A program made the translations under genes and the position numbers. The notes below the pieces were generated by a model. The model was not told where the DNA came from, ran no database searches, and saw only the letters and a program-made list of their open reading frames with translations. Source: Muricea muricata (lineage: Eukaryota; Cnidaria; Anthozoa; Malacalcyonacea; Plexauridae). From it: a stretch of DNA of 64,000 nt. Shown one piece after another: positions 21,847 to 34,300 of this stretch (positions are counted from its first letter, which is position 1; each line of letters opens with the position of its first letter). The DNA lies in NCBI GenBank assembly GCA_963855995.1, contig OY979725.1:1550001-1614000 (forward strand), in the 5' to 3' direction.

Positions 21847-24800
21847 TTAGCCAAACGAGAAATGATATTCGTGGCCAGGGAAGCCCCCGCCTTGACGTCG
21901 TCCGCCGAAGTTCGAATGGAATCCACCCATTCCCCCGCCAAAGAACGCCTGGAATATTGTGTTCGGATCGAAATCTGCAACAACAAAAAAAAATAAAAGA
22001 AAATTATTTCAATATGGCGGCACCAAGGGAAAATTGTTCGAATGGCCGATGCAAATTTAGACCAAGGTAGCTTGTGCGAGGAGGGAGGTGGGAGCAGGGA
22101 GAAGGAGGAGCTTGACCATTTTTCTGCATAGTGTTGCATTAGGTTGCAACACATATGACTTCCGTGAAATTTGAGCGCAATGTTTATTCGTATTTTGATC
22201 GCTTGGCAGGGACTATTTCACGTTTCATCAACATTGCTGTGTTAGGTCAGGCTGTAAACGCTCATAGAAGGCCGTACACAGCCTCCTCCCCGACGCTTTG
22301 ATGTTCCACGGCAGTGCGTGGAGGACACGAGTCATGCGCGCGCGAGTGATTTGACTGGCATAGAACATCAAAGCACCGGGGACGAGACTGGGCCGTATAT
22401 CAACCAAGAGAGTTGCATGGTTCGACCAGAGCTTTAGATCGAGGGAAATAGGGAGGACAAAGAATATTTTTATTCTTTACCTGCAGTTGAAAAGCCATTT
22501 CCATCTAAATCTTCACCTCTGTCATATCTTGCTTTCTTTTGCGGATCCGACAGAACACTATATGCTTCATTTACCTGCAGATAAGAACATCCCAAAATTA
22601 TCACTGGCTCAAAATAGCTTATTAGAATACAAAAGTCTATCTAATTGACATTAAAACTTTAATTCTTATTATTTTGTCACAGGTGGTACTGTATCTTTAG
22701 GGTTTAGCCCCAGTCGCAATACCTCTTTGAATAACATCTCTTCATCTTTCTTGACCTGATCAGTAGCTCCAGAATGGCGATCTCAAAGAAAAAAAAAGAC
22801 GTGATCTTAAGTTAAGCGCTCTTGAAATTTCAGTGCCGATTACGGTTTTTTTAGATCCCGATATGATACCTGGATGATGCTTCAATGCTTCACGTTTGTA
22901 CGCCTTCTTGATATCGGCGTCTGTGCAGTTCTTCGATAGCGACAGGATCTTATAATAATCTTTTCGTTTACTTTTCTTTAACTCTAACTTCGCTTCTTGT
23001 AGCAACATTTTATGCTCTGTTAACGCAAAGACATTGGTATAGTTGCGAATGCGGTCTGAAGAATACCTTTCAAGTTCACTATTTTAATTTTTCATCAGAA
23101 ACGAGCTGTTCGTGCGCTCTCGGTTGGTTGCGTCGTGTATGTTGGGTTTGTTGTGTCTGTTAGGTTTGTTGTGTCTTTTGGTTGTGTTGTGTCTGTTAGG
23201 TTTGCTGTGTCTTTTGGTTGTGTTGTGTCTGTTAGGTTTGTTGTGTCTTTTGGTTGTGTTGTGTCTGTTAGGTTTGTTGTGTCTTTTGCTTGTGTTGTGT
23301 CTGTGTCGTAAATTACGGAAAATACAGCCTTAGCAAGATGACGAAATTGTTTTGGAAAAGACATAAACACACCTCTACAACCGTTCATTTTGCATATTTT
23401 CTCATAGTCTCTAACTGCTTCTTCGTATTTCTCTGTCTCCATGTAACTGCAAGGTTCAAAAAAATAAACTCAAAATTTCACACCATGTCGCAATGTGCCA
23501 CAGATAACCAGGTTAACAAGCTGACCACAAGTAAACGAGGTTTGAAAAAAAGTTGGCCAAGTACTTTACTTAATAATTGATTTATCATTTCTAATGTTTT
23601 CCTGAAATACTTAGAAATGACCAGAAATTACACAGATATGTGCTTAAAACTTTTTTCTTTAAAATGTCTTCTCATACCATTTTGCTCTTTTTATGTAAGC
23701 TTTTAGATAACTTGCATCCAATTTTATCGCTTCACTACAATCGTCTATAGCTTCAGTCAGTTTGTTCAACTGTGGAAAAAAAAGGAGGAAATTTATTACG
23801 ATGGATTTTGAGCTTGATTTAAAAAAAGTTTCAAAGCATTTTGCTCTTTACCCTTCCCGCAACAATTCCTCTATTGTAGAATAATTTCGCACACGTTGAA
23901 ACGTTGTCGGGATCGATTGCTAACGCTTTCGAATACAGCTCGTAGGCTTCCAGGAACTTCCCTGTTTTGTACGCTTCGTTTCCGTCATCTTTCGTGGATT
24001 TTAACAACTTGGCTTTCTGTGGAAAACAAATACGGTTGTGTTTGGGCCTTAGCAAGCAGTTTTCCAAGCAACGTTAATACTTTGAGATACTATGAAGCGA
24101 GATCTCTCACCCTTCGGATTGCTTTTGCCTTCTTATGGTCTGGATCAATTTTTAAAACACTCGTGAAGCACTGGAATGCCTGCTCTTCGTAATCCTGCGG
24201 GGGAAAATACATAGTAACCTGGGGGCAATCTTCGTGGGGTGGACATTTCACTGGAAAGGTGTCAGTCACATCTAAACTACACATAGCTATCTTGACAAGT
24301 TCACAACATTAAGTCCATTTGGAAACTAGTGGAGACAGGGCACCTTCACAAACAGAGAGGGGGTATGCCACACCTTGGAATGGGGCATGGGAGGGGGGTG
24401 CAGGCAAGGGATGGAGTGACAAGCGAGGTGTAGCATAGATTTTACAAAGTATAATCATACTGGTACTGTTTTATACATGAAAATGATTTATGAGAAGACA
24501 TCTATATGTCATACCTGGTAATACAAGCACAAGCCTCTAACATACAAGGCATCTGCATTTCTGTTGTTTTCTTTTAGTATGGAGCTGAAAATGCAGTGAA
24601 TACATGTTAGAACTGTTCTTTTGTAAATGTCAAGCATTGACTCAAGGCAAGAAACATTGTTTTCCCCAAGATTTTATAGTATCTTACTTGGCCTCAACTT
24701 CAGCTTCACTATATTTCTTCAGCAAAGCAAGAGATTCTGCTCTCATTACTTTGTATAAGTCACAATCAGGTGATAGTTCTAACAGTCGTCTTGTACAAAA

Positions 24801-26862
24801 TATCACCTAAACATGAAAGATTGAGAAATGCTAAAGCAAATCCTAGTCGAATCTTATGAACATAAAACATTGCATGGCATTACAAGCACCTTTCGATAAT
24901 CTTCTTTGTCGTGTGCCTCAAATGCTGACGCTTCGAACTGTTGTATTTGGTGGACTCTTGAATACTAAAATACAAAAACATTGTCGGAAGATATAATTGA
25001 ATTATTGAACTACACTCAGAGTTGAAAATTTAAGCCAGAGGTCAAAAGAGGAAAGGAAGTGATACACTTTTCTCTAAGGGTTTATAAATACTTCCACATA
25101 CAACTCTTATGAATGTTCAAATGAGCAAAATTCTCATCAACACTGTCCTAATTACTACCTCGCTGGCCAAAGTCTTGTTATGTGGATCTATTTCTTTTGC
25201 TTTTGCCAATGCTCTTTCAGCTGACTCTGTTGAACCGTGAGCAAGATTGCATCTTGCAATCCTGAAATATGCCTAAACAATAGACATGTTGTTCAGAAAT
25301 ATAGAGAGGTGATGACTAAACTAGTAGCTCCAAAATCTTGGCTATTAGGATGCTTTATGGTTTTTACTGACTTTAGTTAACAACATTGGGTAATCTCTGT
25401 TCATAACTAAAATCATCTGATAAACTGGGTAGCCAAAGAAAGCCATTCAAAACACAGGCTAGATCAACTACTACCAGAACTCACATGAAATCCAAGACAG
25501 ATATTGATTTCTCTTGGCTTTTTTTCAGTGATAAGTCAGACAGAATGAACAGTATATGGAAAGTTACAGAATAACTATACCTTGATATAGTTTTCATCTA
25601 ATTGTATAGCGATTTTAGCATCATCAAGTGCATGACTGTAGTCTTTTGCCATAAGATAAGCCGCAGAACGATTTCCATAATAAGCTGCACAAGTTTTATT
25701 CAGATCTACAAAGTTGCATACAGTTATAAGTCTAGTTATGTGGGAAAACCACATAAATTTATTTGTCATAATAAGTATATTTACATGGAGTTCCAACAAA
25801 ACAAACTTATACTGTTGTTCACCATGCAAACCTATTACATATAGTTACTTGAAAAAATATTTTGGACCAATGGTCTCCCTTGGTATTCTCTACGGTACCC
25901 ATGCCATTTTTGATAACTTTACATCTCATAAAATTGCTTCAAACGTTACACAAATGAGCAAATAGGTGGTTACCAGTTTTACTACCTATGGTATCTAGAT
26001 AACTTTACAAGATTCCTAAAATTGCTTAAAACTTCACACAAATCAGCAAAAATTCATCTTATTTAAGATTAAAATATATATCTGGAATTTCACCTATACA
26101 GTTTGTCACTGGGTGTTCCTTGACATGGTATCTGGATAATTTTGGTACCTTTGTGTAATGTCTTGAAATTGTTTGAAACTTCCCACAACTGACCAAATAG
26201 GTGTTCTTTTATAAAACACATAGTTTGAAATTACTTAATATACAATTCAAATTGCTTGCAAAACTTGACCTGTGCCCTCCTTTAGGTAAATCACCTGCAA
26301 CTTCAAAATTGATGATACTGTATTGTCACATCAATTTTTTGTATATAAAGTGTTGGTTTTTCACAGTCCTAATTGACACGTCAAATGGAAGTGGTCAATC
26401 GCTAGCATATCATATTACTATTATATTAATATATATAATTCAATGCCAGCAATGTTGCTAATTTAATCAAAGATTATCTTTTTAAAACATAATCATTTGG
26501 AGACAAAAATTCATACCAATAGCTTCAGAGTAAAACTTTATGGCAAGTTTATAATCTTTTGCCGAGTACGCCGCATTTCCCGCTTCTTTTTTCTTCTCGG
26601 CCAGCCTTGATAAAAAACGACAGAAAAATACTGTCGTCAGTTAACGACCCACGATGTTTTGTCATTCGACCGGTGGGCTGTATTGACAGGCAAAAATTCG
26701 GTTTATATTGAGTTAAAAACTTAACTGTTTGCTGTCTAGAGTTTCCTCCGCCTCACATTCAGTTGATTCCGACATACTTTCATCAGACGAGCCGTCAGAA
26801 TGGGAATCTTCTGCTTCTTCGTACTCCATATCAGCATTTTTTTCAGGAATCTCGTCAGCCAT
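21847..26862 (-). CDS. DNAJC7: DnaJ homolog subfamily C member 7 (TPR co-chaperone)
   Basis: Fifteen exons, minus strand: 26726-26862, 26517-26605, 25581-25705, 25159-25272, 24890-24964, 24688-24806, 24515-24584, 24111-24194, 23852-24016, 23678-23769, 23373-23446, 22870-23016, 22723-22781, 22481-22574, 21847-21974 (523 aa; human 494). An acidic leader of about 45 residues precedes arrays of TPR repeats, with recognisable blocks YYGNRSAAYLM, NADALYVRGLCLYY and YETEKYEEAVRDYEK-like (here YMETEKYEEAVRDYEK). The J domain starts at ELKKSKRKDYYKIL. Its HPD triad is intact at 429-431, with Asp split by an intron. A Gly/Phe-rich tail ends HFSFG. The family binds Hsp70 and Hsp90 through the TPRs and stimulates Hsp70 ATPase through the J domain in the cytosol. 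Intron 2 and intron 11 hold tandem repeats. Confidence 0.95.
23139..23313. repeat. 36-bp minisatellite in DNAJC7 intron 11
   Basis: About four and a half copies of a T/G-rich 36-mer, 'gtgtctgttaggtttgttgt' continuing 'gtcttttggttgtgtt'. Copies differ at only a few positions. Read on the minus strand it encodes an open repeat of Thr, Asp, Asn and Lys, joined to the exon in the same frame. Confidence 0.85.
25861..26206. repeat. Diverged tandem repeat, about three copies, in DNAJC7 intron 2
   Basis: Each copy carries 'tggtatctRgataa.ttt', then 'aaattgctt.aaacttcacac', then 'caaataggtg'. Units are about 90-110 bp at roughly 25861-25965, 25966-26060 and 26105-26206, with an unrelated AT-rich gap before the last. 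Confidence 0.65.
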
Positions 26863-28314
26863 TTTCCTTCCTTAAGAACGCGAGTGAACACCACGCGTGA
26901 CTACACGCGTGTATGTCAAGCAGAGTTGGTAAACATTTGGCATTGTCGAGGGAGACACCCAACCCGAATAACTAGGTCGTGTGATTGGCCTTTTGAAACA
27001 AAAGCCACCACTGTTTATTTGTTCTTTAAAGAAAAAATTTCTATAGTTCACTGTCTTTCATTCTTATAACCAAACACTCACGGCCGGTTAAGGATAGGTT
27101 GATGGTGACCCCATATTGAACCAATTTGAGACAGTTTTTTGAAACAGGTTTCTTAACGAAGTGTTGCTTCCAGGCCAGTCTCTCTAGCACACTTGGAATT
27201 CAAAGCTGTGAAATTGATGCAATAGTTTGTCGGCAATTTGAATTTATGAAGATAGCCCTTTTTAGGACACTCTTTACAAATTAGAAGGCGTACAGATAAG
27301 ATATCCTTGGTTCCACCGAACTCATCGATCGTAGTTCTTGACTGCAGACGTAACAACCAACTGACCTGTCAACGATCTCTACGAATATAAACCAGAGACT
27401 TCGACAGTTTCGATTGAAAAAAATCGAAAGATACGAAATCTGGGCAACCTTCATATTTGGCCGTCTCCCTTTGCTATTAACCTCCCTTTGTTTTTAACCT
27501 CCCTTTGTTTTTAACCTCCCTTCCTGCAGTAGGAAACCGACCTCTTGCAATAAAAAAAACACAACATTGCGTTTCTACACGTTTTTATGGGCTAAAAAAT
27601 ATCAATGCAAATTACATATTTTCTTCACTACTTTATGATCATACTTAGTCATATTAGTAGTTCTAGGATCAACTATACTTCGAAGTTTGTTTGTATTTGA
27701 GCCTAGTAATTACGTGAACTGATAGCTCCCGCCATTGCAGTGCTCGGTGGACTTTGTCGTAGCAACGCTGGCTGTAAGCATTTCCGCTATATTGTATAAA
27801 CATGACCAAATATCTTTACACGAAAAATCTTCTTGTACTTTGAACAGTACACCGCCAATGCTAAACAGTCGGAAAAGCTTTGACTCAACTTTTCCAACTG
27901 TTTGGCTGCACGCGACTAGACAGTAAATACAAAATATACATTCTAGATATAGGGGCGAAAAGGTATATAGCAAAACACGTCACAAAATACATAATATTGT
28001 ACTACGGTGAAAATACCTGCATGCGTAACCAAGCAAATAAGTGTTTTTTAAGAACGCTACTAAAATTATCATATAAACATTGGGCACTACACAAGTTACT
28101 ACGTCACCTAATGTTAGGCGAGGCTGTTCGACTACGACCTAATGTGGAAGTATAAACGCCATTTGAAATGTACAAATTGCCAACACGATTTCTATATCAC
28201 GGAGTACTACCATGCAAACAAATTCTCGCCGAAATCACGCACTACATTAGGAGCCTACTTACATATACAGATAATGAAAACGACTTAAGTTCGACTGAGT
28301 TCGATGTGCGTATT
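26863..28314. other. Intergenic region between DNAJC7 and beta-catenin
   Basis: This holds the DNAJC7 promoter side and the beta-catenin 3' flank. Near the DNAJC7 start are 'cacgcgtgac' and 'acacgcgtgt' words. A small tandem repeat lies at 27475-27530. No conserved exon is seen. Confidence 0.55.
27475..27530. repeat. 18-bp tandem repeat, three copies
   Basis: 'aacctccctttgtttttaac' is repeated with a period of 18, the first copy starting after 'ctatt' and the last ending in 'cttcctgc'. Confidence 0.75.
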
Positions 28315-31300
28315 TTACAAGTCCGAATCAAACCACTGTTGCCCGGTCTGCGGGTGTCCTCCCATGTTGTAGCCATAGTTCGGGTCGTGCGTGGGATACT
28401 GTTGCTGTGGTTGACCATATTGCTGGGGATATCCACCATGTTGTCCACCATATCCTTGCTGGTGCATGCCCTGCTGCATATATGCATCCATCTGGTAGCC
28501 ACCGTCCATGGGATGGTGATCAGCCATCATTTGCTACGAAGAGAGAACGTCAAAATATAAAAACATAAGAATATAGAGTTGCGGGGAGTGGTTCATCCCG
28601 ATTGGCAATGACTGTGAATACGTTGATGGCACTGTAAAACACTAAGGTTTTGTGTCAAGTCACTTGAATTTGGACAGAACTTAGTAACAAACTACCTCAT
28701 TCATTTGCATGTCGTCTTTGAACAACGAGCTTAGTTCGACCGACAATCGTTTCCTGTAGTCTTGAGGTTTATCTTCAGACATTCGGAACAACACAGCAGC
28801 GGCGTAAGCTGCAATGCCTTCGTTTGTTGAACGAAGTAATTCAGTCAACGGTCCGGTAGCATTTTCGGCTTCGATTATATCAGCGCCTTCCTTTTCTTGC
28901 GAGAGTTCACAGAGTACGCCCGCTGCTACGCGTTGGATATTCTCGATGTTGGATTGAAGCAACTGCAAAATTTATAGAAATGTACTTTAGATAACAAATA
29001 CTACGTCTGTGACACAAAACTGGAAACTAAAGCACCTGACTCCTAGAGAACAGCACAAAATTTATTCCAACATAAGCGAATTACTCGGAGGAAACCCACG
29101 GACTAAACTAAGAAAACCCACGACTTTGGACAGAGAGTTGACTTTTCACAAGAGGAATGAGTTCGAGTTACATGGAGAAGACCATATTGAGAACCAAACT
29201 CGTAACCTTAGAATGTGGTTTAAGCCCCATAAGCAAGTCTAGAACACCTTTCTACATTCAATCTCCGCATTTTTTCAATCTGTCTGTCCTCGATTCACTA
29301 TACATTAAAAAACAAATTCAAACAACTATTGTTGTGTGGCTAAACGTACCTGTACAAATAATGGAATGACATTCAAGCTTCGTATCACAGCTCTGTTGTT
29401 CGGCTCTCTTGCCAAGATATGCAAAGCACCCACAGTGCCTTCCACGATGTCTTCCATACGGACTCCATCCACGACGAACGGCTGGCCACCGGCTCTACGG
29501 ATATCCTGGTGAGCCTTCATCAAGAGCTGCACCATACGCGGGATACCGCCATGCTCTCGGATAGCAGCATGGTTGGCTGGGCACAACGCCAGGTTTCTGA
29601 TCAAGCCTACGACCGCCTTGATCAAAGGCCAACGTGAAGGTGGATTCAAAAGCTTGACGACGACGGGAAGACCGTAATGAACACGGACTGAATTCTGGGC
29701 CTCTTCTGCGTCCTGATGACGACTCGTGATATGTCGAAGTGCGCATATCTAATACGAGAAAGGATATATAGTTATATTATATTATAATAACTTTAGCGAG
29801 CATTGTGACGTATTTTGCGGGCTAAAATAAACAAATCAGCGGGCTAAAATACATTTTAGCCCGCTCACGTAATAGCCAATTTATAAATCATTTTAAATGC
29901 CCACTTTTGTGTGACATTTCAAGTTTTTGCTCAAATATATGGCCTTTAAAGTTATTATAATAGTAATAGAGTTGATGTTCTTGGGCATAAATGTGTTTTT
30001 GGTAAGGAGGCCAAAAACATATTTATGCCCGCGAACGTCAACTCTATTGTTATATTATCAACATTTCACCTCAACTAATGTTCAAATAACTGGCTATACA
30101 TTACTCACCACTGGTTCAGTGATCTCTTCTCGCTCCCCAGCCTGGACACAAGTTCTTACCAACGCCTCGACACCGCCAACTCTGTGAACGATTTGTTTAT
30201 TTCTTGGATTGTTGCACGTCAGGTTTGACAAGACGCCCGCCGCACACGTGACCACTTGAACATCGTTTGACGATAATAACTGAATCAACATTTGGAGCAG
30301 ATTATCCAGTCCGTCAACGCGAGTGGCTGCATCAGACATGTTTCGTAAGGTCCACAAACAATTCTGGACCAATCGGTTGCTCTGAGAGCCAAGATGTTGA
30401 GCCAAAACTTGCATTCCATTAGCCTAAAAATGTGGGGTTTTTTATGAACACGTTTAGTTCTGTTTCTCACAAGTGCTGCTTCAGCCTTAAGGAAAAATTA
30501 ATGTTTATCTTCACAGCAAACAAGCCTGTTGAAATCTTGCAACATTTTATTTTATCAGCATGTGCTTGCATGGCTTATGACAACTTGTTGACGACAAGTC
30601 TGTTGCAAGTTGATCACCAGCTTGCCACACGTTGTTTCAACAGATTGTAACAAAGCTGCAAATGACAAGAGTTGCGACACGCCTGATTGTAATTCTAATA
30701 GACCTTGTTGCAAGTTGATGAAAAAGATAACTTTGTTACAATAGGTATGCGCTGTAATTGTCATGTAAGTTGATGTAAACTTAGCTAACCAAATCGTACT
30801 GATTCATGGATTATAGTTAACTACCTTACACAATATCACCATGCACTCACCTCAACAATGGCAGGTTTGTTGCTCGAACAAACAGACAACACTTTCAAAA
30901 CCCTGCTGGTGGTGAAAAGCAGTTTTTCATAGGTGTAACTTCGCATGATTCGAACGAGTTCCGCTGGGCCACCGGATGCCAAGATGATAAGCTTGCTTTC
31001 TTGGTTCCCATATGCAAGCACATGAAGGCAGTCTGTAAAACAAAACGTTTAATTGCTCTTTTTAATATTGATCTAACTTGAAAACCAAAACCAATCCAGA
31101 GTGATCCTTGACTTACAAAGTTACATACCTGTAACAATAGCTAAGAACTTGACGTTGGATCGTGGCAGAAGTGCAACCTTCTTCTGCAATCCTCCAGCAA
31201 GACGAACTGCCATCTTTGCTCCTTCTTGGTGCAACAACAAATTGTGCAATGTCGTGATGGCGTAGAAGACAATCGACTCAACCGACGAACCAAGAAGCTT

Positions 31301-34300
31301 AACAAGAGCAGGAATTCCTCCTGACTTGAAAATTGACAGCAAACCTTGTCTAATAATGATAGAAAAGAACACTATGAGATCTAATGAATTCCGAGAAACT
31401 TGCACTTTTCTCCAAAGCTTCCTAGTAATCCTACCTTGTGCTGGAAATGCTATGCAATGTGCCAGCAATAGCCCGCACTGTCTCGACATCGCCAGAGTTG
31501 TCCATTACTCGAACAAGAGACACCATTAATTGGCCAGAATTTGCAAGGGCATGACGACTCGCTTCTTTCTTCGATAAGGCATGCACCATTGATACAGCTT
31601 GGCCAACAACAGCCTAAAACAAACATATTCTTGTTTCAGTAATTCAAGAAATATAAACGTACTTTGCTGCTGCCAGTTCTACCAATGGTAGAATGAAATG
31701 GAAACAGTTCTTACCGGGTCATTATCGTTTAACAATCTCGTCAATTCAGGAATGGCTCTTGTTGCTACATCTGCATCATCCTAAAGGCACAATGAATATT
31801 AGCAACAAATGCGTGTAACAGTGCATGTTGGGGAAGTTTAGTGCTATCTTCCTAATTATACAAATGTTCAACGGGAATTATATTATATCAACAAAAGGGC
31901 ATTTTGCTAAGAACATTTGTGGGCAAATAACAGTCAACACACCTGGTAGTTGATAAGATCAACAACAGCGTTCTTCACCATTTGCGATGGCCCTGACAAA
32001 CGTTGGACAGCAGTGTTTGCGGTTGGATCCATCTGCGGAGTTGGCACATTAGTTCCCTGTTCCATTGGTGTTTCTGGGAACATAGCTTGACGGATCCGCA
32101 AACTAGAGGGAAATGCACAAGTTGAAATATCCATTGCAGTCAACAGTTTTGTAACATCTGCATGAATTTATGTGAAGCTTAATTGTACACACCGCCTACA
32201 CACTCTACACACAACTAATCCCTAATTTAACACACAGCTCATGAACACCAAAGTAAGTCTACTATTTACATAACTAGTATACACGAAGTCAGAAGCCCAA
32301 CTAAACATACCTCATCTTAAAACCTCACTCTTTTAAGCTCATACGTACAGAATGTATTACACATGAGGTATGAAACCACACAAGTTTTCTAATTTTTAGG
32401 CACCTCATGGTCTGATTAGGTACTTATAATGTAGAATAAACTTGAAAATTTAGAAGGTTAATTCAAAATTGCAAATCCCAAGGGCTCGGGGGGGGGGGGA
32501 CAATAGCAGTTTTATTACATATCTTACAAACCATGTTTCACGACGAAATTACTTTCATCGGGAAGACTTTAATTACCATAGAGCTTCATGCAATTTAAAA
32601 TTGTCTATTTCTAGATCTGTACAATGCTTCATGTAACTTTTATTTTTAGGTCTGTACAATGTTTCATGTAATTTTCCCTAACAACATCAGACAAGGGTGC
32701 ACTTATATTTTTCATTAAACTACTACATTCATAATACACTGTTGTAATCATATATATTTAGGGCATGTTACACGTAATTAAATTCTCTATTCATTCAATT
32801 GTACAATACTTTGTTCCTGTGCTACTTGAGTGGAGGATATGACCTGTACATATAATTAAGCTTTATGTGCATGGATGCAGGTGTAACAAAATTGCTTGCC
32901 CCCACTGCAATTGACAATTTGCATAATAGACTAACACTTGATCTAGGAAAAAAGAACAAAAGCTTTTACTACAGCTAGAAAGAGGATCCTAAGATTAGTA
33001 GAATTGCAGAGTTTGGTGGTGAAATGTTGTAAAATACAAAAAATATAGCCTTGCGAAGTTTGCAAATTTTGTATATACCTGTATTACACATAGAAAAAGT
33101 TACCATTTTCGCGTTAATTTCAGCGCAAAAATGGTAACTGTTTCCGCACATAATACAAATATATACAAAATTTGCAAACTTTGCAGGGCTATATTTTACA
33201 TAAACCTTGGCCGACTGATAGTTTCAGCAGATATAAGACAAGAGTTATCCCGAATAACGTGTGCATAGTAATAAGTACACAATTTAAACAGTTTAAATTA
33301 AATTGTGTACTTATTACTATGCACACGTTATTCGGGATAACTCTTGTCTTATATATTTTACATATTTTACACCATTTCGACACCAAACATTGCAATTCTA
33401 CTAACTTTAAGATGTTTTTTCTAACTGTTGCAAAAGATTTTGTTTTTCCAGCCTAGTTCAACCTTTATTCTATTATGCAAATTGTCTATTAAAAGGCTTG
33501 AAACCTTTTACAATGGAAATGTTGTGTAAACTAACAAAACAAGAACATATGCATAGAATATTGACCACACAATGTCAGGAATATAAATATATGGAGACTT
33601 CAACTATACTGGTACTAGAATACTTTTGTATACTAAAACTTCTGCTTCATTCCGATAAAAAAAAACAGTGAACATGGCAAAAATTCCTTCCAAACAACCA
33701 TTAAAAACAACCAATAGACAGGTCAATTGTCATAGACAGATTTTTTTTTACTTTTCAAAATTAACTTTCTTTCACATTGATGATTACTCGTATTAAGGAA
33801 TTATGCTAATGCAAGATTTATATTCTAGTTCAAAAAGGTGGGCAGATTTCTGCATCTTTTGACTGTCCTTGCTTTATTTCACAACACTATTTCCCATCAT
33901 ATGCTGATCATGTAAACTGTTACAGTCAATTTCATGAAACTTTTACCAAAATACTCCAAATTTTGCTCCACAGTTCGCAATTTTGTTGCAAAGCTCAACA
34001 GTTCATATTAAAATTCACAAGCCGGTTTGTAAACAAAGTTCTGATTGGTCCACAAATTACAATAATCCTATCAAATGTTTGTTTACAAAACAGTTTGTGG
34101 ATTTCAATATGAACTTTAAACTTTGCAATGGATAAGCTAACTTTGGAATGAAATTTCGAATATTTTGTCAAACACCTGGTGAAATCGACTGTAAATGACC
34201 ACAATCTTTAATACAAATCTAAACTCAAGTATTATAGTGAGCATTTAGGGTCACTGTAGGGGAAAACTCACCAAATCATCTATCACAAATAGGAGCCAAT

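Noticed and set aside
23112..23333. Plus-strand frame of Leu/Cys/Val repeats
   Set aside because: It is a translation of the minisatellite in the wrong strand; the region is DNAJC7 intron 11.
27153..27356. Minus-strand frame of 67 codons containing CKECPKKGYLHKF
   Set aside because: It looks vaguely like a zinc-knuckle fragment but has only one CxxC pair, no splice sites that extend it and no recognisable homologue. Kept out of the gene list.
28168..28560. Plus-strand 130-codon frame opposite the beta-catenin last exon
   Set aside because: Antisense shadow of the Gln/Gly-rich C-terminal exon.
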